A program made the translations under genes and the position numbers. Positions 19,556 through 29,493 of a DNA stretch of 64,000 nt are shown here, one piece after another. Position 1 is the stretch's first letter. Each line of letters opens with the position of its first letter. This DNA comes from Pelagibacteraceae bacterium AG-390-A02 (GTDB taxonomy: Bacteria > Pseudomonadota > Alphaproteobacteria > Pelagibacterales > Pelagibacteraceae), in NCBI GenBank assembly GCA_003278165.1, contig QCGU01000001.1:16645-80644 (forward strand). Direction: 5' to 3'. The notes beneath the pieces were generated by a model. It had not been told where the DNA came from. It did no database searches and saw only the letters and a list, made by a program, of their open reading frames with translations.

Positions 19556-21268
19556 TTACTTGCTATTTATTTTTTTTTTTAAATTTTCATATATTTCTTG
19601 CTCAACATCATCCCATCTATCAAAAGCTTTTTGTTGAAATAATTTTAATGATTTATATGGATGCTTATCATTGAAGGCTCCCCATCTCCAATCAGGATGA
19701 AGATTTAAAAGTCCCCAAGTTTCTTTATTTAGAGATGCAGCTAGATGAAGGATTGACGTGTCTGATGAAATTACCAGGTCTAAATTCAGGATAATTGGAA
19801 CCATGTCACTTAGACTATAATTTCCAAGGTTTGTAATTTTAGTTTTTTCAAATTTAAATAAATCTCTTTGCCAAATCTCTTTTTGTAAACAATAATAATT
19901 AATATCTAAAGAAAATATCTTACTTAATGATTCTAAAGGTATTGATCTATAAGGTTCGTTTGGACCTTTGAATGAACCAGACCATGCTATACCAATATTA
20001 AGCTTATCTTTATTGAAATATTTAATTGGTAAATTAGACAAATCATTTTTACCAATATCAATTAGTAAATTATGATCAATTTTTTCTTTATAAAAAAATT
20101 TTAATAAAGATCCCAAAGATATTTTAAAATCAAATCTTTCATCACCAATATTTTCTTTTGTAAGAATTTTTAAATTTGGAATATCTTTTTTAAAAATATT
20201 AATTAGGTTTTTTTGGACTAAAAAAGTTACGCTTTTTGAAAGTTTTAAAAGTGGAATTAAAAATTTTGAAAACTGTACTGTATCTCCAAGTCCTTGTTCG
20301 CTATAGACAACAATACTTTTTTGATTAATATTTTCTCCTTGCCATTCTTTTATTTCATTAAAAAATGATTTTAATTTAGAATATCTATATTCATAGTATT
20401 TCCAACCAGCTTCAAAATTACCCTGAAAAAGATATCGCATACCCAGAAATTGAAAATACTCTGGATTATTCAATTCTATTTTTTGAAATTCATCAAGCAA
20501 ATTTTCTGCTTTATCTTTTTTTCCAATTAAAAAATTAATCTTTATTAATTTTATAAAAAATTTTAAATCTTTGTTTTTATTGTTTTCTAAAATTTCAATT
20601 GCTTCATCTATTTTTTTCTTTTGAATTAAATATTCGGCTTTGTTATACAAAAAATAGATAATATTTTGGTCAATATTTTTAGCTTTTTCAAAAAAGATAT
20701 CTGAATTTTTCTCATCTCTTAATTCTAAATAATTTGATAAAAGATTATTGATAATAAATGTATTATTTGGATCAATTTTTAAAGCATCTAGATAATACTG
20801 ATTTGCAAGATTTTCTTTTTCTAATTTGCTATAAAGTACACCAACATTATTTAAAGCTTTCAATTTATCTTTACCATCAAAATTGATACAGTTTTTATAG
20901 CACTCAATTGCCTCTTCTATCTTGTTGTTTTGTTCTAAAGCGTATCCAAGTTTATAATTATAAGAGGGATTTAATTTATCTATTTCAATTAATTTTTTTG
21001 CGTAAAATAAAAGTTTTTTAAAATCGTTCTTTCTCAAGTAAAGTTGTAAAAGATTATTTAAGGGCTCAACAAATTTTTCATTTTCTTTTAAAGATTCTAA
21101 AAAATTAAATTCTGCATCTTCAAAATTATTTTGCGATAAATAGATAGCACCTTTAAAGTTCAAGATAATGTATTTATTTTTTTCATTTTGATAAATTTCA
21201 CAAAGTTTTAGTGCCTTATCAAAATTTTTATTTATTATGCTATCAGCTATTTCTTTTAAATTTGACAT
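19556..21268 (-). CDS. TPR repeat protein with C-terminal glycosyltransferase (GT9/GT41-like) domain
   Basis: 570 aa; TPR-like helices then VVYSEQGLGDTVQFSKFLIPLL, NIGIAWSGS, LVISSDTSILHLAASLNKETWGLL. Confidence 0.8.
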   Translation of the reverse strand: MSNLKEIADSIINKNFDKALKLCEIYQNEKNKYIILNFKGAIYLSQNNFEDAEFNFLESLKENEKFVEPLNNLLQLYLRKNDFKKLLFYAKKLIEIDKLNPSYNYKLGYALEQNNKIEEAIECYKNCINFDGKDKLKALNNVGVLYSKLEKENLANQYYLDALKIDPNNTFIINNLLSNYLELRDEKNSDIFFEKAKNIDQNIIYFLYNKAEYLIQKKKIDEAIEILENNKNKDLKFFIKLIKINFLIGKKDKAENLLDEFQKIELNNPEYFQFLGMRYLFQGNFEAGWKYYEYRYSKLKSFFNEIKEWQGENINQKSIVVYSEQGLGDTVQFSKFLIPLLKLSKSVTFLVQKNLINIFKKDIPNLKILTKENIGDERFDFKISLGSLLKFFYKEKIDHNLLIDIGKNDLSNLPIKYFNKDKLNIGIAWSGSFKGPNEPYRSIPLESLSKIFSLDINYYCLQKEIWQRDLFKFEKTKITNLGNYSLSDMVPIILNLDLVISSDTSILHLAASLNKETWGLLNLHPDWRWGAFNDKHPYKSLKLFQQKAFDRWDDVEQEIYENLKKKINSK

Positions 21269-21269
21269 T

Positions 21270-22094
21270 TTAGTAAGAACCTTTTTTTGAAGATCCGTTA
21301 TAAAATATTTCTTGCAAGTATTGATTTTCTTTTAATCTTAAAGATTTACCCTCTTCGCTCATTAATGAATTGGTACGATCAATAACTTCGTGATAGTGAT
21401 ATTCATCTTTTCCTCTGGCGATTTGAACACTATTTTTTCCTAAAATTTGTTTAACATTAGTTCCTATATAGCTTTGAACCACAAAACCAATTCTTCGATC
21501 ATTACTTTTATTTATTCCAGAGCCGTGAACTATTTTTGGATGATGTAAGGACATTTGACCCGCTTTAAGTTCTACTGATTTAACCTCGTTTTCTGGCACC
21601 TCTTCTACTGTTTGACCGCGTGTTAATAGGTTTCCTTCATTAAACTTTTGGTTATGATCTTTTAGTTCAATATGAGATTTGGGCCACATTCTCATGCAAC
21701 CATTTTCATTATTAGAATCTGTAATTGCTATCCATGCAGTAACCCAATTATGAGGTTCCAACCCAATATATTTTGCATCTTGATGATAACTTACAAATCC
21801 CTCTTGTTTAGGATTTTTAATAAACAAAGTAGTACTACAAACCAAAATATTTTTTCCAATAATGCTTTCAACAGCATCAAGAATTTTAGAATTATGAACA
21901 ATGGCATCTAGTTTGGGAGAGATTAAGTGAGCATTATATCTGCCAGATTTATCAATTTCATTTGGCATTTCTTTTTCTATCAATTCTATTTCATTTCTTG
22001 CATCAAGAGCCTCTTCTTTGGTCAAAATATCTAAAGGAGCAACATATCCCTCTTCATTGTACTGTTTAAGTTGATTTGAATTAAGATAAGTCAT
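21270..22094 (-). CDS. Phytanoyl-CoA dioxygenase (PhyH) family protein
   Basis: 274 aa; FVSYHQDAKYIGLEPHNWVTAWIAITDSNNENGCMRMWPKSH, HHPKIVHGSGINKSNDRRIG (HxD...H Fe(II)/2OG ligands). Confidence 0.92.
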   Translation of the reverse strand: MTYLNSNQLKQYNEEGYVAPLDILTKEEALDARNEIELIEKEMPNEIDKSGRYNAHLISPKLDAIVHNSKILDAVESIIGKNILVCSTTLFIKNPKQEGFVSYHQDAKYIGLEPHNWVTAWIAITDSNNENGCMRMWPKSHIELKDHNQKFNEGNLLTRGQTVEEVPENEVKSVELKAGQMSLHHPKIVHGSGINKSNDRRIGFVVQSYIGTNVKQILGKNSVQIARGKDEYHYHEVIDRTNSLMSEEGKSLRLKENQYLQEIFYNGSSKKGSY

Positions 22095-22113
22095 ATTATT
22101 TTTTTAAGATTAT

Positions 22114-22902
22114 ATGAGTGCAATTATTACTTCAATATATAACTGTCCTGTAAAATCTATTTCATTTCAAAACATTGATAAATGCAAAATCAATAAAAAT
22201 ATTGGGATAGAAGGGGATAGAGTTTTTGCTTTTTCTCAAAATCTTGATTTGGATCAATCTAAAGAATTCGAAAAAAATCCTGAAGCAAGAAAAGGAAAAT
22301 GGAATAAAATTGTAACACTTAAAAATACTCCTGTGTTTAATAAGTATAATTTTTTATATGAGAATAATAAGTTAACTTTAACAATTAAAGATAAAGAAAT
22401 TATTACCATTAATATTAATGACTCTAATGAAAGAGACAATCTTGTAAAAAAATTAATTGAATTAGAGGGTTCTTTAAAAAATGATATTAGACTTATGAAA
22501 AATGATGAATACCCTTTTTATGATACTTCCATATCTAATAAATCAATGTTTAGAAATTCAATTTCTCTTTTAAACATCAATAGCATCAAAGATTTTGAGA
22601 ATAAAATTGATCAAAAAATTGAAAAATCCATTTTTCGAGGCAATTTATATTTTGATGGAATTAAAGCTTGGGAAGAAAGAAATTGGATTGGCAAAACAAT
22701 AAAAATAAATGATGTTTTGTTTAAAGTTGAAAAAAATATTCCAAGATGTGTTGCTATAAACTTAAAACCTAAAACAGATGACAATTCTTTTAATTTACTT
22801 AAAACTTTAAAAGAAACTTACGATCATTATGATATGGGTGTTTATTTGACACCTGACAATGATGGTGAAATAAATTTATCAGAAAAAATCCTTATGAAAT
22901 AA
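22114..22902 (+). CDS. MOSC domain-containing protein
   Basis: 262 aa; IYNCPVKSISFQNI, IGIEGDRVFAF, FRGNLYFDGIKAWEERNWIGKTIKI, IPRCVAINLKP. Confidence 0.85.
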   Translation: MSAIITSIYNCPVKSISFQNIDKCKINKNIGIEGDRVFAFSQNLDLDQSKEFEKNPEARKGKWNKIVTLKNTPVFNKYNFLYENNKLTLTIKDKEIITININDSNERDNLVKKLIELEGSLKNDIRLMKNDEYPFYDTSISNKSMFRNSISLLNINSIKDFENKIDQKIEKSIFRGNLYFDGIKAWEERNWIGKTIKINDVLFKVEKNIPRCVAINLKPKTDDNSFNLLKTLKETYDHYDMGVYLTPDNDGEINLSEKILMK

Positions 22903-22937
22903 ATATTTGACAACTTAAGATTGAATAAAATTATTTT

Positions 22938-22980
22938 GAGTGGGTGTACACAGCTTCTCTAATCTGTCTGTATTAGACTC
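22938..22980. other. Structured-looking element between convergent genes (possible terminator or small RNA portion)
   Basis: TCTAAT(22958)/ATTAGA(22972) hairpin with 8-nt loop, palindrome GTGTACAC just upstream, higher GC than flanks. Confidence 0.35.
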
Positions 22981-22996
22981 GCATTAATATTTAAAT

Positions 22997-24310
22997 TTAA
23001 TAATTTTTTATTTCAGGATTATCGTTTATAGAAGTTTCTTCCAATGTTGCAGGAGTATCTGGGTCTAATTCTAGCCCAGCAGGTGTAATTGTTGCAGGAA
23101 TCGGTGTAAATGTTGAGTCTGGGTTTTCAACTGTATCTCTAACTTTCATCCTATATAAACCAAATCCACCAATAATTCCATGAGCGATAATTAAAAAAAC
23201 AAATAAACCGTTTAATCCGAACCATTCCATAAATAAAGAACACAAAATAGGACCACTAATTGCACCAACACCAAAAATAAATTGTAAACCTCCTCCAGCT
23301 GCTACGAATTTTGATTTTGGAACAAAGTCATTAGTATGAGCAAGATTAAGTGAAAACAAAGGAAGACATAAACTTGAATACAGTCCTACAGCAACAAAAA
23401 ATATAATTTTTCTAAAAGCAAATTCATCCATGTAATAAATATTTTGAATAGGATCATTTGAAGTTAGAATTGAAACAAAAGCTAAAAAGGAACTTCCAAA
23501 AGTTGTAATTACGATTACTTTTCTTCTATCGAACGTATCTGAGAAATAACCTATTGGCCCTTGACCAATCACCCCTGCAATTGTTGCAATAAACAAAAGT
23601 ATTGATGTTTCAACTAAAGTAAATTTTGCAAGTGTTGCATAAACGGATATTAAAGAAAAGAATGCTGCATGAATAATACCAGTAAAGAATGAACTTAATG
23701 AACCTAGCGGTGAAATTTTATACAATTCTTTAATACTTATTGTCTCTATTTTTTTAAATTTTGGGGCAGGTCTTTTAGTTAATAAAATAGGAACAAGCGC
23801 AATAGAAAGTAAAATAGAAACTAAAATAAATGGTTCATAGTCTTCTGGTTTGCTAACATTAAGTAACAACATACCTATAGCTAATCCAAAATAGATTACC
23901 ATCATATAAGCAGATAATAATTGTCCTCTATTTTTATTAGTTGCTCTATCATTTAACCAACTTTCAGTTACCACATAACAACTAACTAAACTTATACCCG
24001 TTATGAACCTACTAATTGTCCACATGAATGGATTTACATAAACAACCGCAACCAAAGCACTTAAAGATGCAAGCGAAGCGAATGCAGCAAATACTCTTAT
24101 ATGACCAACTTTTGAAACAAAATTAGGAGTTGTTCTCGAGCCCACAAAATAACCTACATAATATCCAGACATGAAGATACCAGTAGTAAAGACACTAAAA
24201 TCTTCTATTACGGATCTAATACCCATCAACTGCATTTGCAGTCCATGTGCAATCATCATCACTCCAATACCTATAAATAAGGCCCAGGATTTTTTTACTT
24301 CTTTTTGCAT
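22997..24310 (-). CDS. MFS transporter (YcaD-like)
   Basis: 437 aa, 12 hydrophobic segments; SGYYVGYFVGS, RFITGISLVSCYVVTESWLND, GPIGYFSDTFDRRKVI. Confidence 0.88.
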   Translation of the reverse strand: MQKEVKKSWALFIGIGVMMIAHGLQMQLMGIRSVIEDFSVFTTGIFMSGYYVGYFVGSRTTPNFVSKVGHIRVFAAFASLASLSALVAVVYVNPFMWTISRFITGISLVSCYVVTESWLNDRATNKNRGQLLSAYMMVIYFGLAIGMLLLNVSKPEDYEPFILVSILLSIALVPILLTKRPAPKFKKIETISIKELYKISPLGSLSSFFTGIIHAAFFSLISVYATLAKFTLVETSILLFIATIAGVIGQGPIGYFSDTFDRRKVIVITTFGSSFLAFVSILTSNDPIQNIYYMDEFAFRKIIFFVAVGLYSSLCLPLFSLNLAHTNDFVPKSKFVAAGGGLQFIFGVGAISGPILCSLFMEWFGLNGLFVFLIIAHGIIGGFGLYRMKVRDTVENPDSTFTPIPATITPAGLELDPDTPATLEETSINDNPEIKNY

Positions 24311-24341
24311 TTCAAAATTTTAATTCTTAACAAATTGCGGG

Positions 24342-25217
24342 CTAAGTAGTTTTGGTTTGTGTTTTTTTTATGGCCAATAAAGAATGAATTGCTATCGTGG
24401 TTATGATAACTATACCCCCATAGATAGTCTCATTAGAGGGCTGCTCTTTAATAACCATCCAAACCCATATTGGTCCAATAATTGTCTCTAAGAGGAAAAA
24501 TAGATTAACCTCAGCTGCTGTTATAAATCTTGGTGCTATGGTGACTAAGACAAATGGTATGGCTACACACATCACACACATTACAGGTATATAAAAAAGA
24601 TCATTTCCAACTAAAGCAAAATCTTTAACAAAGAAAAATGCAAATATTGCAACACAAGATTTTCCAATTACTGCAGCAGGTACCAAATCAGTCGATTTTG
24701 CATATCTTGCAATGTTTGCGTTACAGGCTAATCCAAAAGCAGTTATTAAACCAAATAAATCCCCATAAAAATTACCAAGACTTAAGGAGTCGTAGAAAAT
24801 ATAAACACAAGCAACAAAGGTAATTATTATTGCAATCCAAGTTTTATTATCCGGTTTTTCTTTTAAAAAAATAGCTCCCAAAATTGCTGAGAGCATTGGT
24901 GCTAGAGCAACCATTAATAAAGTGTTTGCTACATTGGTGTTTTGTATTGAGATAATAAAAGTAATATTACAAATAGAAAAACTAATTACATAAAAAATTC
25001 CTGGGTAACCAATTTTAAACAATGCTTTTAAGAAATTATTTTTATAAAAAAAAAGAAGACCAATTAGAACTACTACAAATGGAATTGCCCCTCTGTAAAA
25101 AAGCATTCCCCAAGTATCAATATTTGATAATCTTATTAATAAAGAGTCTGGAGTTATAAACATAACTCCTATGAAAGCCATTAACGAACCTTTTTGTTGA
25201 TTAGTTAAATTATTCAA
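24342..25217 (-). CDS. EamA/DMT family permease
   Basis: 291 aa; MVALAPMLSAILGAIFLKEKP, LFFLLETIIGPIWVWMVIKEQP. Confidence 0.87.
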   Translation of the reverse strand: MNNLTNQQKGSLMAFIGVMFITPDSLLIRLSNIDTWGMLFYRGAIPFVVVLIGLLFFYKNNFLKALFKIGYPGIFYVISFSICNITFIISIQNTNVANTLLMVALAPMLSAILGAIFLKEKPDNKTWIAIIITFVACVYIFYDSLSLGNFYGDLFGLITAFGLACNANIARYAKSTDLVPAAVIGKSCVAIFAFFFVKDFALVGNDLFYIPVMCVMCVAIPFVLVTIAPRFITAAEVNLFFLLETIIGPIWVWMVIKEQPSNETIYGGIVIITTIAIHSLLAIKKTQTKTT

Positions 25218-26137
25218 ACTTTAAGTTCTTTCCAAAAAGTTTTAGCTAAATTTTTACCAGATAGATCAAAAAGTGTTTTAAGTCCAGTTGGAGATGTTAC
25301 ATTTATATCTCCATTAAGTTTTTGATCTATAAAATCAATTCCTGCAAAAAAAATATTTTCTTTTTTTAAATCTTTTGCAATTAATTTTGAAATTTTATTT
25401 TCTAATTTTGTTAAATTAATATTAATTGGCTTAGCACCTTTACTCATATTACTTAGAAAAGATCCTTTCTTAGGAACTCTAGAGATTGCACCGCAAACTT
25501 TTCCATTAATTATAAAAACTCTTTTATCTCCTTTATTAATCTTGGATAAAAATTTTTGACACATTATATGATCATGTTTTTTTATAAATTTATTTATAAG
25601 TTTTGAATTAAATTTATTTAATAAGTGAATATCATTTCCACTATAACTGTGAATAGGTTTGATAATTATTTTTTTATTTTTTTTAATAAATTTTTTGATT
25701 TCATTTATATCCCGAGAAAAAAGTGTATCAGGCATATATTTTAGATACTTGGTGGAATATAGTTTTTCAGAAATATTTCTTATAGATGTTGGGTTATTTA
25801 TTATTTTAACTTTATTTTTAATAAAATCTAAAATGTAAGTTGTTGAAATGTATTCCAAATTAAATGGTGGATCTTGACGGATTAGAATAAACTTACATTT
25901 TGTAAGGTCTAAAGTTTGTTCTTTAATGATTTTGTAAAATTTCTTGTTTTGATAATTAAACTTAATAAAGAAGCCTTTAGCTAAAACTTTTTTGTTAATT
26001 ATTGATAGATTTTTTGGGTCGTAATAAAAAATCTTATATTTGTTCTGTATTTCGTTAGCTAAAAAAACACTAGTATCAGTTAAAGGGTTTAGGGTGGAGG
26101 GATGATTTCCTTGAACAGCTACTATTTTATTTGTCAT
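25214..26137 (-). CDS. gshB: Glutathione synthetase
   Basis: 307 aa ATP-grasp: FILIRQDPPFNLEYISTTYILD, NNPTSIRNISEKLYS, DKRVFIINGKVCGAISRVP, INVTSPTGLKTLFDLSG. Confidence 0.88.
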   Translation of the reverse strand: MTNKIVAVQGNHPSTLNPLTDTSVFLANEIQNKYKIFYYDPKNLSIINKKVLAKGFFIKFNYQNKKFYKIIKEQTLDLTKCKFILIRQDPPFNLEYISTTYILDFIKNKVKIINNPTSIRNISEKLYSTKYLKYMPDTLFSRDINEIKKFIKKNKKIIIKPIHSYSGNDIHLLNKFNSKLINKFIKKHDHIMCQKFLSKINKGDKRVFIINGKVCGAISRVPKKGSFLSNMSKGAKPININLTKLENKISKLIAKDLKKENIFFAGIDFIDQKLNGDINVTSPTGLKTLFDLSGKNLAKTFWKELKV

Positions 26138-27422
26138 ATAATTCTTCTAGATTTTCATTTTTTGAAAATTTACTAATCATATGATCTGCATTTGTAGTTT
26201 TGTTATCAACTACATTTTGCAAGTGATTTAAGAAGATGGTTTCGTTATTTCCTTTTTTACTAATGATATCTCTTTTCTCTAATCCTTTTCTAGATATGTC
26301 CAAAAGAGAAGAAGTCCAATACAATAAGTCTTTACCCATTAATTGAGTATTAAATCCTTTTTGTGGAGCATCTAAATAAGCATTGATAATTTTATCTGTT
26401 TCCCATGCAGAGACTAATTCGTATGCTTCATCTAAATTTCCATACAACATACCAATATTAAAAGCTGGTCCAGCACATAGGCAATCCCAACCACATGTAT
26501 CCATAGATCTAAGCTCTATATATTTCTTTAATCTATTTTCAGTAAAGATAGTACTCAAGTGTGTTGTTAGATCAGACTCTGTTGGAAGTCTATTTCCTAT
26601 CTCTTCAATTTTTCCATCCATAAAATCTTTAAATATATATTTTCTTCCTGAAATATATTGATCATTATGTTGAATAAATAGAATTGGAAAGTTCATCACA
26701 AATTCTGCATATTTATCAAAATCTAAATTTTCAAAAAATAATTTAGGCAAACCTCCTCTTGAAGTACTTTGCCATACTTTAGATCTGTAGGATAAATAAT
26801 TACTATTCTTTTTCTCAACTATTGAAGAGTTTGCAAACAATGCAATTGAAATTGGGACAATAGAATTAACTAATTTAAATTTTTTAATAAAATCTCCCTC
26901 TGAATTGTAATCAATATTTAATTGTGTGCCACATGTTCGATACATCATATCTAAACTAAGTTCTCCACCTAGAGGCATATCTTTTGTCATTAACTCATAA
27001 CGTTTCTTTGGATTTTTTGGAATATCTTCTAATTTTGAAATAGGATCAAAGCCTGCACTAACTATTTTAATACCTAATTTTTTTGTTACTTGTTTTAATT
27101 CAAATAAATAATCTTGAGACTCTGCACAAGCTTCATGCATATGGTTTAACTTATCACCTGATAATTCAATTTGATTGCCAGGTTCTAGTGTTATATTTTT
27201 ACCACCTTTATTGAGACCAATAATATTTTTTTTCTCAAAAACAGGGTTCCAGCCAAACTCAGTCAAGGCTGTAAACATTTCTTTTACTTTTGGATAATCA
27301 ATTCTTTTATTATCTTTAGTGTTGAACAAAAATTTTTCGTGTTCAATTCCGATTTTAAAGTCTTTTGTTTCTTTAATACCTGACTGAAAATATTCTACGA
27401 TTTGCTCTTTAGTTTTAATCAT
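26127..27422 (-). CDS. gshA: Glutamate-cysteine ligase (GCS2/plant-type)
   Basis: 431 aa; IGIEHEKFLF, TLEPGNQIELSG, MMYRTCGTQLNIDY, YIELRSMDTCGWDCLCAGPAF; overlaps gshB. Confidence 0.88.
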   Translation of the reverse strand: MIKTKEQIVEYFQSGIKETKDFKIGIEHEKFLFNTKDNKRIDYPKVKEMFTALTEFGWNPVFEKKNIIGLNKGGKNITLEPGNQIELSGDKLNHMHEACAESQDYLFELKQVTKKLGIKIVSAGFDPISKLEDIPKNPKKRYELMTKDMPLGGELSLDMMYRTCGTQLNIDYNSEGDFIKKFKLVNSIVPISIALFANSSIVEKKNSNYLSYRSKVWQSTSRGGLPKLFFENLDFDKYAEFVMNFPILFIQHNDQYISGRKYIFKDFMDGKIEEIGNRLPTESDLTTHLSTIFTENRLKKYIELRSMDTCGWDCLCAGPAFNIGMLYGNLDEAYELVSAWETDKIINAYLDAPQKGFNTQLMGKDLLYWTSSLLDISRKGLEKRDIISKKGNNETIFLNHLQNVVDNKTTNADHMISKFSKNENLEELYDK

Positions 27423-27451
27423 GGCTTCTAATTAGTGATTTATAAATAAAT

Positions 27452-28009
27452 TTAAAGGTAATAATAAGGTTCTTTTGAGAATATTTTCCTTATTAATGGT
27501 GTAAAATCCTCTAAAGACATACTTTTATATTCAGGATCAAATGAACACTGATCGTATTTTTCACAAAAATCTATCGTATCCTGGTAGTACTTATGATCTT
27601 TAAATTTGTCTCTTGCGTTTCTATCACCACCTAAATGATGAGCGCTATAATAAGTTTGAAAAAGTCCATGATAAAGAATGATCCAATATGTTCTCTCAGA
27701 AACGTAAGGTCTTAAAATAGATGCTGCATATTGTGAATGATTCATTGGTGCAAGATCATCTCCTATGTCATGTAATAATGTTGCAACAATCATCTCATCA
27801 CTTTCATTATTTTTAAATGCTCTTGTTGCAGCTTGTAAAGAATGTTCTAATCTTGTGATTTTATATCCTTCTAGAGTTGTAGTTTGCTTAGATAAATAAT
27901 TTATAATTCTATCTGCTGTTTGCCTTTCAAAATTTTTTTCAAATTTTTCTAATAGCTCATAATCTTCTTTAGTACCATTTTTCATTTCAGTAAAATTTAC
28001 TGTTTTCAT
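27452..28009 (-). CDS. HD-domain metalloprotein (HD phosphohydrolase or HD-domain oxygenase-like)
   Basis: 185 aa; ITRLEHSLQAATRA, VATLLHDIGDDLAPMNHSQ, IILYHGLFQTYYSAHHLGGDRN, EKYDQCSFDPEY: H...HD...H...H...D metal-ligand pattern. Confidence 0.8.
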   Translation of the reverse strand: MKTVNFTEMKNGTKEDYELLEKFEKNFERQTADRIINYLSKQTTTLEGYKITRLEHSLQAATRAFKNNESDEMIVATLLHDIGDDLAPMNHSQYAASILRPYVSERTYWIILYHGLFQTYYSAHHLGGDRNARDKFKDHKYYQDTIDFCEKYDQCSFDPEYKSMSLEDFTPLIRKIFSKEPYYYL

Positions 28010-28011
28010 AA

Positions 28012-29493
28012 TTAATTATTAGACGCTGTACTTAATAAAGAAAGTTGAGTTATTTTATTATCACCCAATTCATCAACAGGTTTTACTGGGTAATCTCCAG
28101 TAAAATAATGATCTGTTAATTGAGGATAAGCCTCATTTCTTTTGTCAAATCCAATTGCTCTATACAATCCATCAATAGATAAAAATTTAAGTGATTTTGC
28201 ACCTATATATTCGCAAATTTCATCGTTGGTTTTATTTGCTGCTAATAATTCTTTTTTAGTTGGAGTATCTACGCCATAAAAATCTGGATATTTGATCTCA
28301 GGACAAGCTATTCTTACATGAACTTCTTTTGCACCCGCATCATATAACATTTTAACAATTTTATAAGATGTAGTTCCTCTAACTAGCGAGTCATCAATTA
28401 AAATAATTTTTTTATCTTTAATCGTACTTTGGTTTGCATTTAATTTTAACTTTACACCTAAGCTTCTTATTTTTTGACTTGGCTCAATAAAAGTTCTTCC
28501 AACATAATGATTTCTAATTAAACCATGTTCAAAATTCATTTTTAAATGTTGAGCAAAACCAAGTGCTGCAGCGTTTCCTGAATCTGGTACAGGTACAACT
28601 ATGTCCGCTTTTATATCATTTTCTTTTGCTAGTTCTTTTCCTAAATTCTTTCTATGTTCATAAGCTGTTTTATTATCAAGTAGGCTGTCTGGTCTTGAAA
28701 AATAAATATACTCAAATACACATGGTCTTACTTTTTTAGGTGAGAAGGGTTTGATACTCGTTAATTCGTCATTTTGAATTAATACTATTTCTCCATTCTC
28801 TACTTCTCTTATAAATTTTGCGCCAATTATATCTAATGCGCAAGTTTCGGAGGCTAGTACATAGCTGTTTCCTAATTTTCCAATCATTAATGGTCTAATT
28901 CCATATGGATCTCTTACACCTATTAAAGATTTTTGTGTCATCATTACCAATGCATAACCACCTTGAATTTGAAATATGGCATCTATTATTTTATCAATTG
29001 TTTTTGATCTTTTAGATTTAGCAATTAACTGGACTATAGTTTCAGTGTCAGAAGTAGTGTAAAAAATCGCTCCTTCTTCTACTAGTTTATTTCTTAAAGA
29101 TATTGAATTTGTTAAGTTTCCGTTATGAGATACTCCAACTCCTCCTGCATTTGTATCTGCAAAAAAAGGCTGGATATTTCTTAAAATATTATTTCCAGTA
29201 GTACTGTATCGATTATGCCCAATAGCATAATTACCTTTAAGGTTTTTTAGAACTTTTTCTTTATTGAAATTGTCTCCAACTAAGCCAAATCTTTTTTCTG
29301 AATAGTATTTTTCTCCATCAAAAGTAACAATTCCACAACCTTCCTGACCTCTATGCTGAAGTGCGTGCAACCCTAAAGCTGTTAAAGCAGATGCGTCTTT
29401 AGCATTACTAATTCCAAATACTCCACACTCTTCTTTTAATTTCGGATCAAATATCTTCAATTTTTTCTTTAGATTCTTGATATGTTTTTTCAT
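28012..29493 (-). CDS. purF: Amidophosphoribosyltransferase
   Basis: 493 aa; EECGVFGISN, GLHALQHRGQEGCGIVTF, PVPDSGNAAALGFAQ, IILIDDSLVRGTTSYKIVKML. Confidence 0.96.
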   Translation of the reverse strand: MKKHIKNLKKKLKIFDPKLKEECGVFGISNAKDASALTALGLHALQHRGQEGCGIVTFDGEKYYSEKRFGLVGDNFNKEKVLKNLKGNYAIGHNRYSTTGNNILRNIQPFFADTNAGGVGVSHNGNLTNSISLRNKLVEEGAIFYTTSDTETIVQLIAKSKRSKTIDKIIDAIFQIQGGYALVMMTQKSLIGVRDPYGIRPLMIGKLGNSYVLASETCALDIIGAKFIREVENGEIVLIQNDELTSIKPFSPKKVRPCVFEYIYFSRPDSLLDNKTAYEHRKNLGKELAKENDIKADIVVPVPDSGNAAALGFAQHLKMNFEHGLIRNHYVGRTFIEPSQKIRSLGVKLKLNANQSTIKDKKIILIDDSLVRGTTSYKIVKMLYDAGAKEVHVRIACPEIKYPDFYGVDTPTKKELLAANKTNDEICEYIGAKSLKFLSIDGLYRAIGFDKRNEAYPQLTDHYFTGDYPVKPVDELGDNKITQLSLLSTASNN

